This document shows, one piece after another, positions 25,102 through 33,378 of a DNA stretch of 64,000 nt (position 1 is its first letter; each line of letters begins with the position of its first letter). The notes beneath the pieces were generated by a model that searched no databases, was not told the origin of the DNA, and saw only the letters and a program-made list of their open reading frames with translations. A program made the position numbers and the translations under genes. The stretch spans positions 930,001-994,000 of the forward strand of contig NZ_CP082276.1 in NCBI RefSeq assembly GCF_023746615.1, written 5' to 3'. The DNA is from Grimontia kaedaensis. Lineage in GTDB: Bacteria; Pseudomonadota; Gammaproteobacteria; Enterobacterales; Vibrionaceae.

Positions 25102-25150
25102 AAAATAGCTGGCTAAAATTAGCGAAGAAGGAGCAAAAGCCAGCTGTTTT
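25102..25150 (-). repeat. Inverted repeat between the two cassette genes
   Basis: AAAATAGCTGGCT and AGCCAGCTGTTTT, 12 of 13 positions complementary, separated by 23 bases. It may be a terminator or a diverged short attC; it lacks the conserved blocks of the two larger sites. Confidence 0.45.
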
Positions 25151-25189
25151 TTGTCCTTTGAATGACTTGTATGGATAATAATAATCACT

Positions 25190-25687
25190 CTATAGTTTTA
25201 AGCTCAAAACTATCAAAATGAGAGATGTACTGCATGCCATAAAGGTTCTAACCTCATTTGATTTATTCCAGCGAGGCTCAAATTCAAAGCGAACTGCTTT
25301 AAGCTCTTCTTCGTTGGAGTTATCGACGTCTACTTTCTGCAATTTATTGTTCAGTGGAAGATGTATAATAATTGTAGGCATCTGAACACCTAAAATATAT
25401 GTAGCTAAAGCCAATAACATCAGGAAAAAATCGATACCATTTAATTTTCCAAAACTACTGACAGCAAAAATAATAATAGAAACTGCTGAACCGAGCCAAA
25501 CTAGAAGAAACAGGGGGTGATTATCCTGAATAATACGATCTGTGACTTGAAAGGCCTTGATAAAACTCTTGTCATCTAGCCCCTTTAAACCAGGCATTAC
25601 CACTATCGCATAGGAAAAAAGGAGTCCAGCGACTAGCGAACACATCAATGTAGATAAAACTAATGAAACATCCGAAATAACCATCAT
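25190..25687 (-). CDS. DUF1772 membrane protein (cassette gene)
   Basis: A 165-residue protein with four membrane segments. It shows the DUF1772 pattern: an N-terminal helix with LFSYAIVVMPGL, then DDKSFIKAFQVTDRIIQDN and, before the last helix, FEPRWNKSNEVRTF. The family includes anthrone-oxygenase-like proteins, mostly without known function. It begins 24 bases after the GTTAGGC core of the attC-like site at 25711, the classic cassette arrangement, and the DNA is AT-richer than its neighbours. Confidence 0.75.
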   Translation of the reverse strand: MMVISDVSLVLSTLMCSLVAGLLFSYAIVVMPGLKGLDDKSFIKAFQVTDRIIQDNHPLFLLVWLGSAVSIIIFAVSSFGKLNGIDFFLMLLALATYILGVQMPTIIIHLPLNNKLQKVDVDNSNEEELKAVRFEFEPRWNKSNEVRTFMACSTSLILIVLSLKL

Positions 25688-25710
25688 TCTACCTCTCTGC
25701 TAGATTCTTA

Positions 25711-25834
25711 GCCTAACGTCGTAATAACGGGCACTTACCAAACCGCCCAAAACTTATTTAACCCTTTGTATTCACAACACCTTGAAAAGCTAAAGCGGTG
25801 ACAAAGCGTCCCGTTGATAGCGCTTGTTATGTAA
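25711..25834 (-). repeat. attC-like integron recombination site (site B)
   Basis: On the minus strand it runs from ACATAACAAGCG to the canonical core GTTAGGC. The 5' TAA is also the stop codon of the glyoxalase-family gene, a common cassette feature. Complementary arms AACGGGACGCTT and AAGTGCCCGTT bracket an interior closely similar to site A. Total about 124 bp, within the attC size range. Confidence 0.75.
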
Positions 25835-26180
25835 CTTTTCCGCGTAAACCGATTAAGTTTCCGAACGGATCTTCGAGCTGACACATTATTAGCCCATGCT
25901 CAATCACCATTGGCCCCCGATACAACTTGGCTCCGAGGGCCTCGAGACTTGAAAGCCTCTCCGACCAATTTTCAACAAATCAGTAAACAACAGTACCCTT
26001 TTTGCCTTCTGATACTTTTTCATCTGCTTGGACTATCTCCAAACTAATGCTGTCTAGCTCAAGTACTGTAAAGTCTGATTCTGGGTAGTAAACAAATGAT
26101 GCTTCTGGGAAGGCTTTTTGATACCACTTGAGTCCCTCTCTGATATCAGGAACATGGATAAATACTGCTACTGGAATCAT
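25827..26180 (-). pseudogene. Glyoxalase/VOC-family gene with an in-frame nonsense codon
   Basis: The frame starts MIPVAVFIHVPDIREGLKWY, a VOC-fold N-terminus, and runs to GTVVY before TGA at 25979-25981 or so. The same frame continues without shift for about 50 codons: FVENWSERL, ALGAKLYRGP, MCQLEDPFGNLIGLRG and then TAA, which is exactly the missing second half of a glyoxalase-type protein. Homologues usually have Trp after GTVVY, so TGG to TGA is the likely lesion. The gene is flanked by attC-like sites. Function, if any remains, would require readthrough. Confidence 0.72.
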
Positions 26181-26193
26181 TGCTTTCCTTGGT

Positions 26194-26262
26194 ACATAAC
26201 AACTTATTAGCGGGCATAAAGCTCATCTAGTCCAGAATCAAGACGCCCGATTAGTCCGCGTA
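26194..26262 (-). repeat. Possible shorter attC-like site (site C)
   Basis: The core GTTATGT (26194-26200), identical to that of site A, lies 14 bases before the glyoxalase-family start. Upstream on the minus strand CGGGC and GCCCG bracket about 30 bases. The conserved interior of sites A and B is absent, so this is a weaker call. From here to 26530 no gene is visible; the stretch is AT-rich, with a TATA-rich patch around 26360-26400. Confidence 0.4.
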
Positions 26263-26530
26263 CACTTGTGCAAGTTTACCGTATAGCTTCTTAGATTCAG
26301 TGAATTAGCTTTTTAGCTTGCGATCTAAAAGAGAGAAATCGGGCATCCCGTATTAAAAATATACATATTCTTACTACATACATATCGCTATATTTTTATA
26401 CATAGGAAATGCATAAGCAAAATTTAGTCGTTGTGCGACGATTTAAGGGCTCCTTTGTTCGAATACGAAGCTCAATATTGGGGAAAATCAATCTTAACCT
26501 CCCCCCTCAGAAAAGGGAGTGAAAAAGAGC

Positions 26531-27013
26531 CTACCCAAACTCCCTTAGTACCCAGGCACACACATCATTCGCGGTTAGCCTTTCCAGTTTAACCACAGAT
26601 AAATGGTGCTTTCTGGCATGAGTCAGCAATGCAGGCAGATCAGCAACAATGGTTTCGTTGCATGACATATAAAGGCGTTTTTTGGTTTCTACCGAGACTT
26701 CAATCAACTTGAGCAGGTCAGGCATTTTAAGCAGGTGGGCATCATCAACGGTGATAAATGGGCAATCACGTTCCATGATTTGTTGCCACTCGTTGTCTGT
26801 GATGGTGGTATCGCTGCCGCAGTAAGCGAGCTTGGCTTTGGAAACATCAATGGTGAAAAGCGTATCGCCATATTGCTCTACCAGAAACTTGGTTTTGTCT
26901 GATCGGTTGGGGCCAACGACGAGGCTGATATCGTGGAGTTTGAGCTGGTTTTGAACCTTGTGCCAGAGCATGTCTTCCCTATATGCAACTGAATTAAATA
27001 AAAGAAAATTCAT
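26531..27013 (-). CDS. ATPase-like orphan with a degenerate P-loop
   Basis: A 160-residue protein I cannot place in a named family. It has a P-loop-like segment VVGPNRSDKTKFLVE near residue 33, where the usual Gly before Lys-Thr is Asp, and a Walker B-like CPFITVDDAHLL near 86. It ends with an ANDVCAWVLREFG helix. The layout resembles a small AAA/STAND-type ATPase core without C-terminal domains. It sits alone between the cassette island and the Dyp peroxidase, on the strand of the cassettes but without an attC site of its own. Confidence 0.5.
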   Translation of the reverse strand: MNFLLFNSVAYREDMLWHKVQNQLKLHDISLVVGPNRSDKTKFLVEQYGDTLFTIDVSKAKLAYCGSDTTITDNEWQQIMERDCPFITVDDAHLLKMPDLLKLIEVSVETKKRLYMSCNETIVADLPALLTHARKHHLSVVKLERLTANDVCAWVLREFG

Positions 27014-27196
27014 CCTAGTTGCGCTTGCCTAAGAAGTCTAATGATATGAATCTTTTATGTATGTAAAACGGGACACCAGCAAGCTTGTTGTAGAATTGTG
27101 TCGGTTCTTACCTGGCGTCTCATTCCTACCCCACCCTGACACTCGGGGCTGTTCTATCCTCACTTTGATTTCAAACTTATATCAACAGGAAGATGT

Positions 27197-28138
27197 ATGA
27201 ACGAGCTCGTGTCACTGGCGCAGCCAGGCGTATTGTCTAACCCTACCACTCACTCTGAATTTCTGACCTTCACTCTGAAAGATCAGTGGCTGAATATGGA
27301 ACAAATTAATGAGGCACTTTCCCAACTGCCGGGCATTGAAAAGTCGATCCGACAGAAAGATACCTCTGCCGGCTTATCTGTCACCATAGGTTTTTCTGCT
27401 AACAGTTGGCCGATTCTGTTTCCTGATGTGCCAACCCCTTCTGAGCTCCATGACTTTCCAGCGCTGGCTGATGGCCCCCGCCTTTTCCCTTCCACATCAG
27501 GTGATATCTTTTTGATGGTGAAATCAGAACGCAAAGACCTCAACTTTCAGGTCGCCAAATACGCCGCGCGTGCGCTGGCGGATGTGGCGGATCTCGTTGA
27601 AGATATTCAGGGTTTTAAGTATCTGGATAACCGAGACATGATTGATTTTGTCGACGGCACGGAAAACCCTCTAGATGAAGAACGCGCGGAAGCAGTTTTG
27701 GTACAGGAAGGCAGTGATAACGAGGTGGGCGGCAGTTATCTCACGGTTCAGCGTTATGTCGACCGTCATCAGGACTGGGATGCTCTACCAACTGAACAGC
27801 AAGAACAAGTCGTTGGCCGCACTAAGATGGATGACATTGAACTCAGTGACGATGTAAAACCTGCTTGGGCGCACAATGAGAAAAGTAAGGTGGAAGTGGA
27901 TGGCGAGGAAATCAAAATGTACCGCCAGAACCGTCCTTACGGCAATGCCATAGAGCACGGCACCATGTTTGTTGGGTTTGCTGCTTCGTCGTCTGTTGTG
28001 GAAACTTCATTGAAGCAGATGATCACCGCGGACGAAGACGGAGATTACGACAAGCTACTGGATTATGTTGAAGCGAAGACTGGCACTAACTACTTTGTGC
28101 CCTCGCAGCGATTTATCGACGCGAGGTTCGACGACTAG
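27197..28138 (+). CDS. Dyp-type haem peroxidase (YfeX-like)
   Basis: A 313-residue cytoplasmic peroxidase without Tat signal. It contains the family GxxDG-type motif as DFVDGTENP near residue 156, the proximal haem His in KPAWAHNEKS near 226 and the distal Arg region MYRQNRPYG near 245. These enzymes oxidise dyes and porphyrinogens with H2O2; the physiological substrate is unsettled. No encapsulin gene or targeting tail is present. The TAG stop overlaps the stop of the convergent osmC-like gene in a shared CTAG. Confidence 0.92.
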   Translation: MNELVSLAQPGVLSNPTTHSEFLTFTLKDQWLNMEQINEALSQLPGIEKSIRQKDTSAGLSVTIGFSANSWPILFPDVPTPSELHDFPALADGPRLFPSTSGDIFLMVKSERKDLNFQVAKYAARALADVADLVEDIQGFKYLDNRDMIDFVDGTENPLDEERAEAVLVQEGSDNEVGGSYLTVQRYVDRHQDWDALPTEQQEQVVGRTKMDDIELSDDVKPAWAHNEKSKVEVDGEEIKMYRQNRPYGNAIEHGTMFVGFAASSSVVETSLKQMITADEDGDYDKLLDYVEAKTGTNYFVPSQRFIDARFDD

Positions 28139-28608
28139 TCACTCTTCACCATGATATTAGTGGTGACTGAGTTAGCTATGAAGCAATGCTTGTGCGCAAG
28201 TTTGTGCATTTTAGCCAGCAGATCAGGTGTAGGCTGATTACCCCCGCTGAAAACAATCTTGGGTTTCAGCACCACGTCAGTGACTGCCGTTCTTCCGTTT
28301 TCCAGCTTTCCTAGCGTGCCGATGGCCACATCGGCATAGCTTTCAACACTAAAACGCTGTTTCTCTGCCACTGTCAGAAAGGTCATCATATGGCAACTGG
28401 CAATGGCAGCGATAAACGCTTCTTCCGGATCGATGGCTTCTTCTTGTGCCTGCAAAGGCATCACAAAGGGAGATGGTGATGCATCGACTTTGATGCCTCC
28501 ATCAAATGTCCATTCATGAACAAAACTGGTCGGTTTTTCATGCTCACCTTCCACATTTCTATGCCACCAATTGATTAAAACTTTGTGTTTTGACGTCAAT
28601 ATTCTCAC
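28135..28608 (-). CDS. OsmC/Ohr-family peroxiredoxin-like protein
   Basis: A 157-residue OsmC-fold protein. The two reactive cysteines of the family are present: ASCHMMTFLTVAE near residue 90 and AHKHCFIANSV near 141. OsmC and Ohr proteins reduce organic hydroperoxides. The sequence is closer to the OsmC-like group with a central helix than to Ohr. It is convergent with the Dyp peroxidase, with stop codons overlapping in CTAG, making an oxidative-defence pair in space if not in transcription. An imperfect operator-like palindrome lies just upstream. Confidence 0.85.
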   Translation of the reverse strand: MRILTSKHKVLINWWHRNVEGEHEKPTSFVHEWTFDGGIKVDASPSPFVMPLQAQEEAIDPEEAFIAAIASCHMMTFLTVAEKQRFSVESYADVAIGTLGKLENGRTAVTDVVLKPKIVFSGGNQPTPDLLAKMHKLAHKHCFIANSVTTNIMVKSD

Positions 28609-28622
28609 CTTTAATACATTTT

Positions 28623-28641
28623 TACCGATATTTGTTCGGTA
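28623..28641. promoter_or_regulatory. Operator-like inverted repeat upstream of the OsmC-family gene
   Basis: TACCGA-N7-TCGGTA, 15 bp upstream of the osmC-like start at 28608. Spacing suits a dimeric repressor. The regulator is unknown, and chance cannot be excluded for arms this short. Confidence 0.3.
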
Positions 28642-28766
28642 TTTGCCAACTTTCTTGACACCCGAATCTAGAATTCACTCAACAGGAAACATTTAGAAAC
28701 ATCTTTTATGCAACATATTTTATTGATGCGCTTTTTTGATTAAGTGGATCCACAAGGAGCTCAAAA

Positions 28767-30689
28767 ATGTCTCTTCAACGTAAATTCCTCGCTGCCATCG
28801 CAACACTCGGGGTAATTGCCAGTGCAATTGCATTTGTACTGACCAATATCAACGAAACAAACCACATCAAAGAAAGTGTGTATGTCCAAAAAGAGAACCT
28901 AAGTCATGATTTACTTGGCTTAATGGACACAACGCATAGCCTGATAATGGAACGTGTTGGCGCGAGTATGGCGTTGCTAAAAAAAGAAGGTCAAGAACTG
29001 GGCTCCCCTCGCCTTGGAGAACGTACCACGGTCAGCAACCGTCAAGCTTTGAATCTCTACCTTGGCGATAATCCCCAAGCCAACAATTTTGAACTTGTCG
29101 ATAGGATAACCAGCACCATGGGGGGAACTGCAACCCTTTTCGCAAAAGATGGTTCTGAATTTGTGCGGGTCGCTACCAACGTAAAAAAGAACGGAAAACG
29201 CGCGACAGGCACAATATTGCTCCCGGGCGGAGACGTCGATAAGAAAATAAAGGCGGGAGAAGCCTTCTACGGAAAGGTTGATATTCTCGGCGATCCTTAC
29301 CTCACCGCCTATGAACCCATTTTCGACGAACAAAACGCAGTGATCGGCATCTGGTATGTCGGGTATTCAGCAGATTTAGAACAGCTCGCGTTTGCCATCG
29401 GCAAGTCAAAGGTGCTGAATAACGGTTTTGTCGCGCTATTGGATAATCAAAAACGCGTTAGAATGTATTCAGACTCAGTTGATGCCGCAACGGTTGAACT
29501 GGCACTGAATGTTGCTCCTGATGCATGGTCTGTAGCACGATTCCCCTATGACAAATGGAATTACGAAATTGTCATCGCCTATCCAAATGAAGATGTTTCG
29601 GCATTAATCTTTCAATCAGCGCTAAAAGCTTTTGCCGTCGTTGTCTGCTTTGTGATTGCGTTTATGGTGGTTAACTTTTTAGTGATGAACCAAATTGTAG
29701 GCAAACCTTTGAATGCCTTTATTGCAGCTATCAAGGATATCGCAGAAGGTGAGGGTGACCTCACTAAACGCTTTAACTCTGATGCCTCAGACGAGCTTGG
29801 TGTCATGGCAAGGCACTTCGACAAAGTGCTAGAACGTATTCAAACCACCATCAAAGAGGTCATTGAATCTTCGGGTAAACTCTCTTCGGAATCTGAAGTA
29901 TTGGCCAATATCGCTGCTCACTCTTCAACAGCGATGAGCAAGCAAAATCAGGAAGTAGAACGCGCAGAGTACTCCATTCGACAACTGAATGAATCCGCTC
30001 AATCTGTCACAGATAGCGCAAGCGCCGCTTCGGACGCCATTAATAAGGTGGATCAGGAAGTCGTGCGCGGTAATTCTGTGGTTCAGAACGTCATTGTGAG
30101 CTTAGAGAGCCAAGATGAGTCTATGGTGAAATCTGCCAACGTTGTGAATGAACTGGCGAGCGCGACAGGTGATATCAGCGGTATTCTTGATGTGATACTC
30201 CAGATTGCAGAGCAAACAAATCTGCTAGCGCTGAATGCTGCAATCGAGGCTGCGCGAGCAGGAGAACAAGGTCGTGGGTTTGCCGTTGTTGCCGATGAAG
30301 TGCGCTCTCTTGCCAGCAGAACACAAGATTCGACTGGAGAAATCCGTGTGATGATCGAAAGGCTTCAAAATGGCACTAACGAAATGCTGTCGCTAATGGA
30401 AAAGAATCGGGAAATTTCTGTTTCTAATGTCGAGGAAGCGAAATCTGCAGGGGAAGTTTTAGAACACATTTTGTCGGCCGTAAAAATGCTGACTCAAAGT
30501 AATATTTCCATCAACAACGTGGCTAACGAACAACACGTGGTGGCTGGAGAAATTCACCACAATGTCGACCAAATTGGCTCTATCAGTAAGGAAAATGCGC
30601 AGTATATTGAGGAAACCCAACAAGCCAGTGAATACCTGCGATTGCTCTCAACACAATTGAATGAACTGCTTTCGACTTATCGTGTGTAG
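28767..30689 (+). CDS. Methyl-accepting chemotaxis protein with periplasmic Cache sensor
   Basis: A 640-residue chemoreceptor. Membrane helix 1 is at residues 7-25; a periplasmic Cache_3/Cache_2-type sensor spans about 30-280 (GTATLFAKDGSEFVRV and TAYEPIFDEQNAVIGIWYVGY parts); helix 2 is at about 287-310. A HAMP domain around 310-365 and a signalling domain follow, with the tip EQTNLLALNAAIEAARAGEQ near 485. No C-terminal CheR/CheB pentapeptide. It would detect a small ligand and signal through CheA. A terminator follows and no operon partner is present. Confidence 0.93.
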   Translation: MSLQRKFLAAIATLGVIASAIAFVLTNINETNHIKESVYVQKENLSHDLLGLMDTTHSLIMERVGASMALLKKEGQELGSPRLGERTTVSNRQALNLYLGDNPQANNFELVDRITSTMGGTATLFAKDGSEFVRVATNVKKNGKRATGTILLPGGDVDKKIKAGEAFYGKVDILGDPYLTAYEPIFDEQNAVIGIWYVGYSADLEQLAFAIGKSKVLNNGFVALLDNQKRVRMYSDSVDAATVELALNVAPDAWSVARFPYDKWNYEIVIAYPNEDVSALIFQSALKAFAVVVCFVIAFMVVNFLVMNQIVGKPLNAFIAAIKDIAEGEGDLTKRFNSDASDELGVMARHFDKVLERIQTTIKEVIESSGKLSSESEVLANIAAHSSTAMSKQNQEVERAEYSIRQLNESAQSVTDSASAASDAINKVDQEVVRGNSVVQNVIVSLESQDESMVKSANVVNELASATGDISGILDVILQIAEQTNLLALNAAIEAARAGEQGRGFAVVADEVRSLASRTQDSTGEIRVMIERLQNGTNEMLSLMEKNREISVSNVEEAKSAGEVLEHILSAVKMLTQSNISINNVANEQHVVAGEIHHNVDQIGSISKENAQYIEETQQASEYLRLLSTQLNELLSTYRV

Positions 30690-30726
30690 TTTAAAGGTCA
30701 ACAGACCCTAGCTTCTAGAAAAACAA

Positions 30727-30754
30727 AACGCCCTGCATTTTACAGGGCGTTTTT
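30727..30754. terminator. Terminator after the chemoreceptor gene
   Basis: ACGCCCTG-N7-CAGGGCGT flanked by As and TTTTT; it also serves the convergent RidA-family gene ending at 30774. Confidence 0.85.
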
Positions 30755-30773
30755 GGTTCGTAGCGAATTTAGC

Positions 30774-31136
30774 TTACTGGAACTCTTCGCCAGCAGCGGC
30801 TACAAATGCCATCTCAACCAAGTAATCTGGGTCTGCCAGCTCGGCCTTTACGCAAGCACGGCTCGGCGCAGTGCCTTCTTCAAACCAGTTATCCCACACT
30901 TCATTCAGTGCTTCCAGGTTTGCAAAGTCAGTGATGTAGATAGTCACAGACAGGATGCGAGTTTTGTCTGCACCTACCGTTGCCAGCATTTCTTCTGCCT
31001 GCGCGAAAATTTGTTGCGTTTGGCCTTTGATGTCTGCACTCAGGTCACTTTCTGGCACTTCAACGAAGTTTGCAATGCCATTGAACACGGTAACGTCTGA
31101 CCAACGCTTTGTAGGGTTAATTCGATGTATTTTCAT
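30774..31136 (-). CDS. RidA-family enamine/imine deaminase
   Basis: A 120-residue member of the Rid superfamily, which hydrolyses reactive enamine intermediates to ketoacids. The core RILSVTIYITDFANLEALNEVW and the late RACVKAELADPDYLVEM are present (given here in pieces: RILSVTIYITDF, RACVKAELADP). The key Arg of active RidA is retained. The N-terminus MKIHRINPTKRWSDV resembles the YoaB-type subgroup rather than RidA proper. Single gene. Confidence 0.85.
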   Translation of the reverse strand: MKIHRINPTKRWSDVTVFNGIANFVEVPESDLSADIKGQTQQIFAQAEEMLATVGADKTRILSVTIYITDFANLEALNEVWDNWFEEGTAPSRACVKAELADPDYLVEMAFVAAAGEEFQ

Positions 31137-31399
31137 TGGGTTACTACCAGATTAGGTTTGACATCACATACTAACATTTGAATGTACTGCTCGTCATCCC
31201 GGCCAGATCGAATTATCACCGGTCAACATTTTATTGATAGGTATAAATAAATTAACCACACCCTGTTTTATTTTTGATTCACTTGAAACAGATAGGAATC
31301 AATCGAAAATTTAGAAAATACGAATCGAAATAAAACGATGTACAAACTGTCTACTGTTAACAAGGATATAAAAACCAATCAATAAAAAAGGAATAAAAA

Positions 31400-31981
31400 A
31401 TGAAACGTATGTCGTCGGCAATACTATTAGCTTTGTCTTTATCACCGTCTCTTGCTTTTGCCTCAAACGATTACGCAGTTGACAGTGAAGCCTCTTCCAT
31501 TAGTTTTGCAACCATTAAAAAAACTTATGTCGTTGAACCTGCCAACCTGAGCGGTTTAGAAGGCAGTGTCGACGCTTCTGGTAGTTTTAGCATCACTGCA
31601 CCACTCTCTTCAATTTCAACTGGCATTCCCATTCGTAATCAGCGCCTTAACGACCTTTTCTTTGACTCCAAGAAGTTTCCCATGTTGAAGGTAGAAGGTC
31701 AGGTTTCAATGGAAAGCTTGGATGAATCTGGCGCGCAACTTCAGCAGGCTATTCCTGCTAAGGTCACTCTGTTCGGCAACACTAAAGACGTGACGCTGAA
31801 TATGAATATTATTAAATCCGGCGACAATATCTTCGCATTTACCACCAAACCAGTCATTATCAGTGGTGCAACATTTGGTATTCCTGAAGAAAACCTAAAA
31901 GCAGTTTCAGCGACAGTCGGAAATATTGATATTTCCAGTACTGTGCCTGTCAATGTCAGCCTGGTATTTAAAGAAAAGTAG
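31400..31981 (+). CDS. YceI-family periplasmic lipocalin-like protein
   Basis: A 193-residue protein with a signal peptide ending LAFAS. The mature part begins NDYAVDSEASSISFATIKK, the YceI opening strand, followed by SAPLSSISTG-like and LNDLFFDSKKFPMLKV segments, the standard YceI barrel. Family members bind polyisoprenoids such as ubiquinone precursors. It has AAAGGAATAAAAA before the ATG and a terminator behind. Confidence 0.87.
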   Translation: MKRMSSAILLALSLSPSLAFASNDYAVDSEASSISFATIKKTYVVEPANLSGLEGSVDASGSFSITAPLSSISTGIPIRNQRLNDLFFDSKKFPMLKVEGQVSMESLDESGAQLQQAIPAKVTLFGNTKDVTLNMNIIKSGDNIFAFTTKPVIISGATFGIPEENLKAVSATVGNIDISSTVPVNVSLVFKEK

Positions 31982-32010
31982 TCATCTAAATAATCTTTAA
32001 TTCAAAATAA

Positions 32011-32034
32011 TAAAGCCAGCAATTACTGGCTTTA
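32011..32034. terminator. Bidirectional terminator between yceI-like and aminotransferase genes
   Basis: TAAAGCCAG-CAATTA-CTGGCTTTA, A/T-flanked on both sides, between convergent genes. Confidence 0.8.
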
Positions 32035-32055
32035 TTTAAATCAAAATGAAATTGA

Positions 32056-33240
32056 TTATTTCGCGACAGCGATCAATGCATCTGCCAGATAGTCAATTCG
32101 AGTTTCCGTTAAACCCGCGACATTGATGCGACTATCGCCGACCGCATAGATACCGAAGTCATCACGCAGCTTTGCTACTTGTTCTTGCGTCAGACCCAGC
32201 ATGGAGAACATACCTTTGTGCTCTTTGATGAAGTCAAAGCGGTTGTCGCCGGTACGTGCTGCTAACGCAGAACTCAAACCCTCACGCAGTGTGATGATTC
32301 GTCCGCGCATTGCATCCAGCTCATCTTTCCATTGTTTGGTCAGTTCATCACTCGTCAGGATGGTTTCGACGATCGCTGCACCGTGATCAGGCGGCATAGT
32401 GTAAGTTGCACGAGCTAACTGCAGGATGCGCCCTTTTGCATTACCTGCTTCTTTCGCGTTTTTGCCGATAACAATCGCTGCCCCTGTGCGTTCACGGTAC
32501 AAACCAAAGTTCTTCGAACAAGATGTCGCAATCAACATCTCTTCTACTGAATCCGCAAGCAGGCGCAAACCGTTCGCGTCTTCTTCCAACCCTTCACCGA
32601 AACCTTGGTAAGCAATATCAACAAATGGCGTGAAACCATTTTTTTGCGCCAGTTCGTTAATCGCTTGCCAGTGTTCTGGACGGATATCAGCACCTGTTGG
32701 GTTGTGACAACAGCCGTGCAGCAGAACCACATCATCAGGGCCTGCACTCGCCAGTGCATCCAGCATTGCATCAGCATCAACTTGCTTGGTCGCAGCATTG
32801 AAATACGGGTAAAACTTGACCGTCAAACCTGCTGCTTCCATCACTGGCTTGTGATTCACATAGCTCGGGTCACTGATCCATACCGTAGTGATCGGCTTCG
32901 CAAGATACATCAAGTCAGCCAACATACGCAGTGCGCCACTTGCGCCAGGGGTCTGTACCGCCGCACTGCGTGAGAATCCGTCAGTGCCTTTTAGCAGTAG
33001 GTTTGTCATCGCTTGGTTGTAGGCTTCACTGCCTGCCAATCCGACATAGCTTTTCGTCGTCTGGGAATCTGCCAACTGTTGTTGCGCCGCTTTCACCGCC
33101 TGCATGATTGGGGTGTTGCCTTGGCTGTCTTTATAAACGCCAATCCCGAGGTCCATTTTTTCTGCTCGGTTGTCTTCGCGGAAAGCGATGGAGAGAGACA
33201 AGATAGGATCTTGTTGCGCCGGAGATAGCAGATCTAACAT
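32056..33240 (-). CDS. Aromatic/aspartate aminotransferase (class I, TyrB/AspC-like)
   Basis: A 394-residue PLP enzyme of the aspartate/aromatic aminotransferase subgroup. It has LGIGVYKDSQGNTPIM near the N-terminus, LHGCCHNPTGADI near residue 185 (the Asn-Pro-Thr-Gly PLP contact), DIAYQGFGEG and the PLP-binding lysine in TSCSKNFGLYRERTG near 245. The C-terminal substrate-carboxylate Arg is in INVAGLTETRIDY. Specificity between aspartate and aromatic acids cannot be settled by eye; HGCCHNPTG is typical of the family as a whole. Confidence 0.92.
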   Translation of the reverse strand: MLDLLSPAQQDPILSLSIAFREDNRAEKMDLGIGVYKDSQGNTPIMQAVKAAQQQLADSQTTKSYVGLAGSEAYNQAMTNLLLKGTDGFSRSAAVQTPGASGALRMLADLMYLAKPITTVWISDPSYVNHKPVMEAAGLTVKFYPYFNAATKQVDADAMLDALASAGPDDVVLLHGCCHNPTGADIRPEHWQAINELAQKNGFTPFVDIAYQGFGEGLEEDANGLRLLADSVEEMLIATSCSKNFGLYRERTGAAIVIGKNAKEAGNAKGRILQLARATYTMPPDHGAAIVETILTSDELTKQWKDELDAMRGRIITLREGLSSALAARTGDNRFDFIKEHKGMFSMLGLTQEQVAKLRDDFGIYAVGDSRINVAGLTETRIDYLADALIAVAK

Positions 33241-33319
33241 TCGATAACTTCCTTATTTAAACGGCCTTGCTGTTTCCTAATCAAGCTACATTACTAGATG
33301 TTGTTGAAGGCGCAACTAA

Positions 33320-33354
33320 AAAAGCGCATCTCAATCAGATTGAAATGCGCTTTT
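33320..33354. terminator. Hairpin terminator downstream of the protease-like gene
   Basis: AAAAGCGCATCTCA and TGAAATGCGCTTTT form a long stem with one mismatch. It lies 24 bases past the stop of the minus-strand gene ending at 33379. Confidence 0.75.
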
Positions 33355-33378
33355 GGCTGTAAATTCGTCAAGTGAGAT

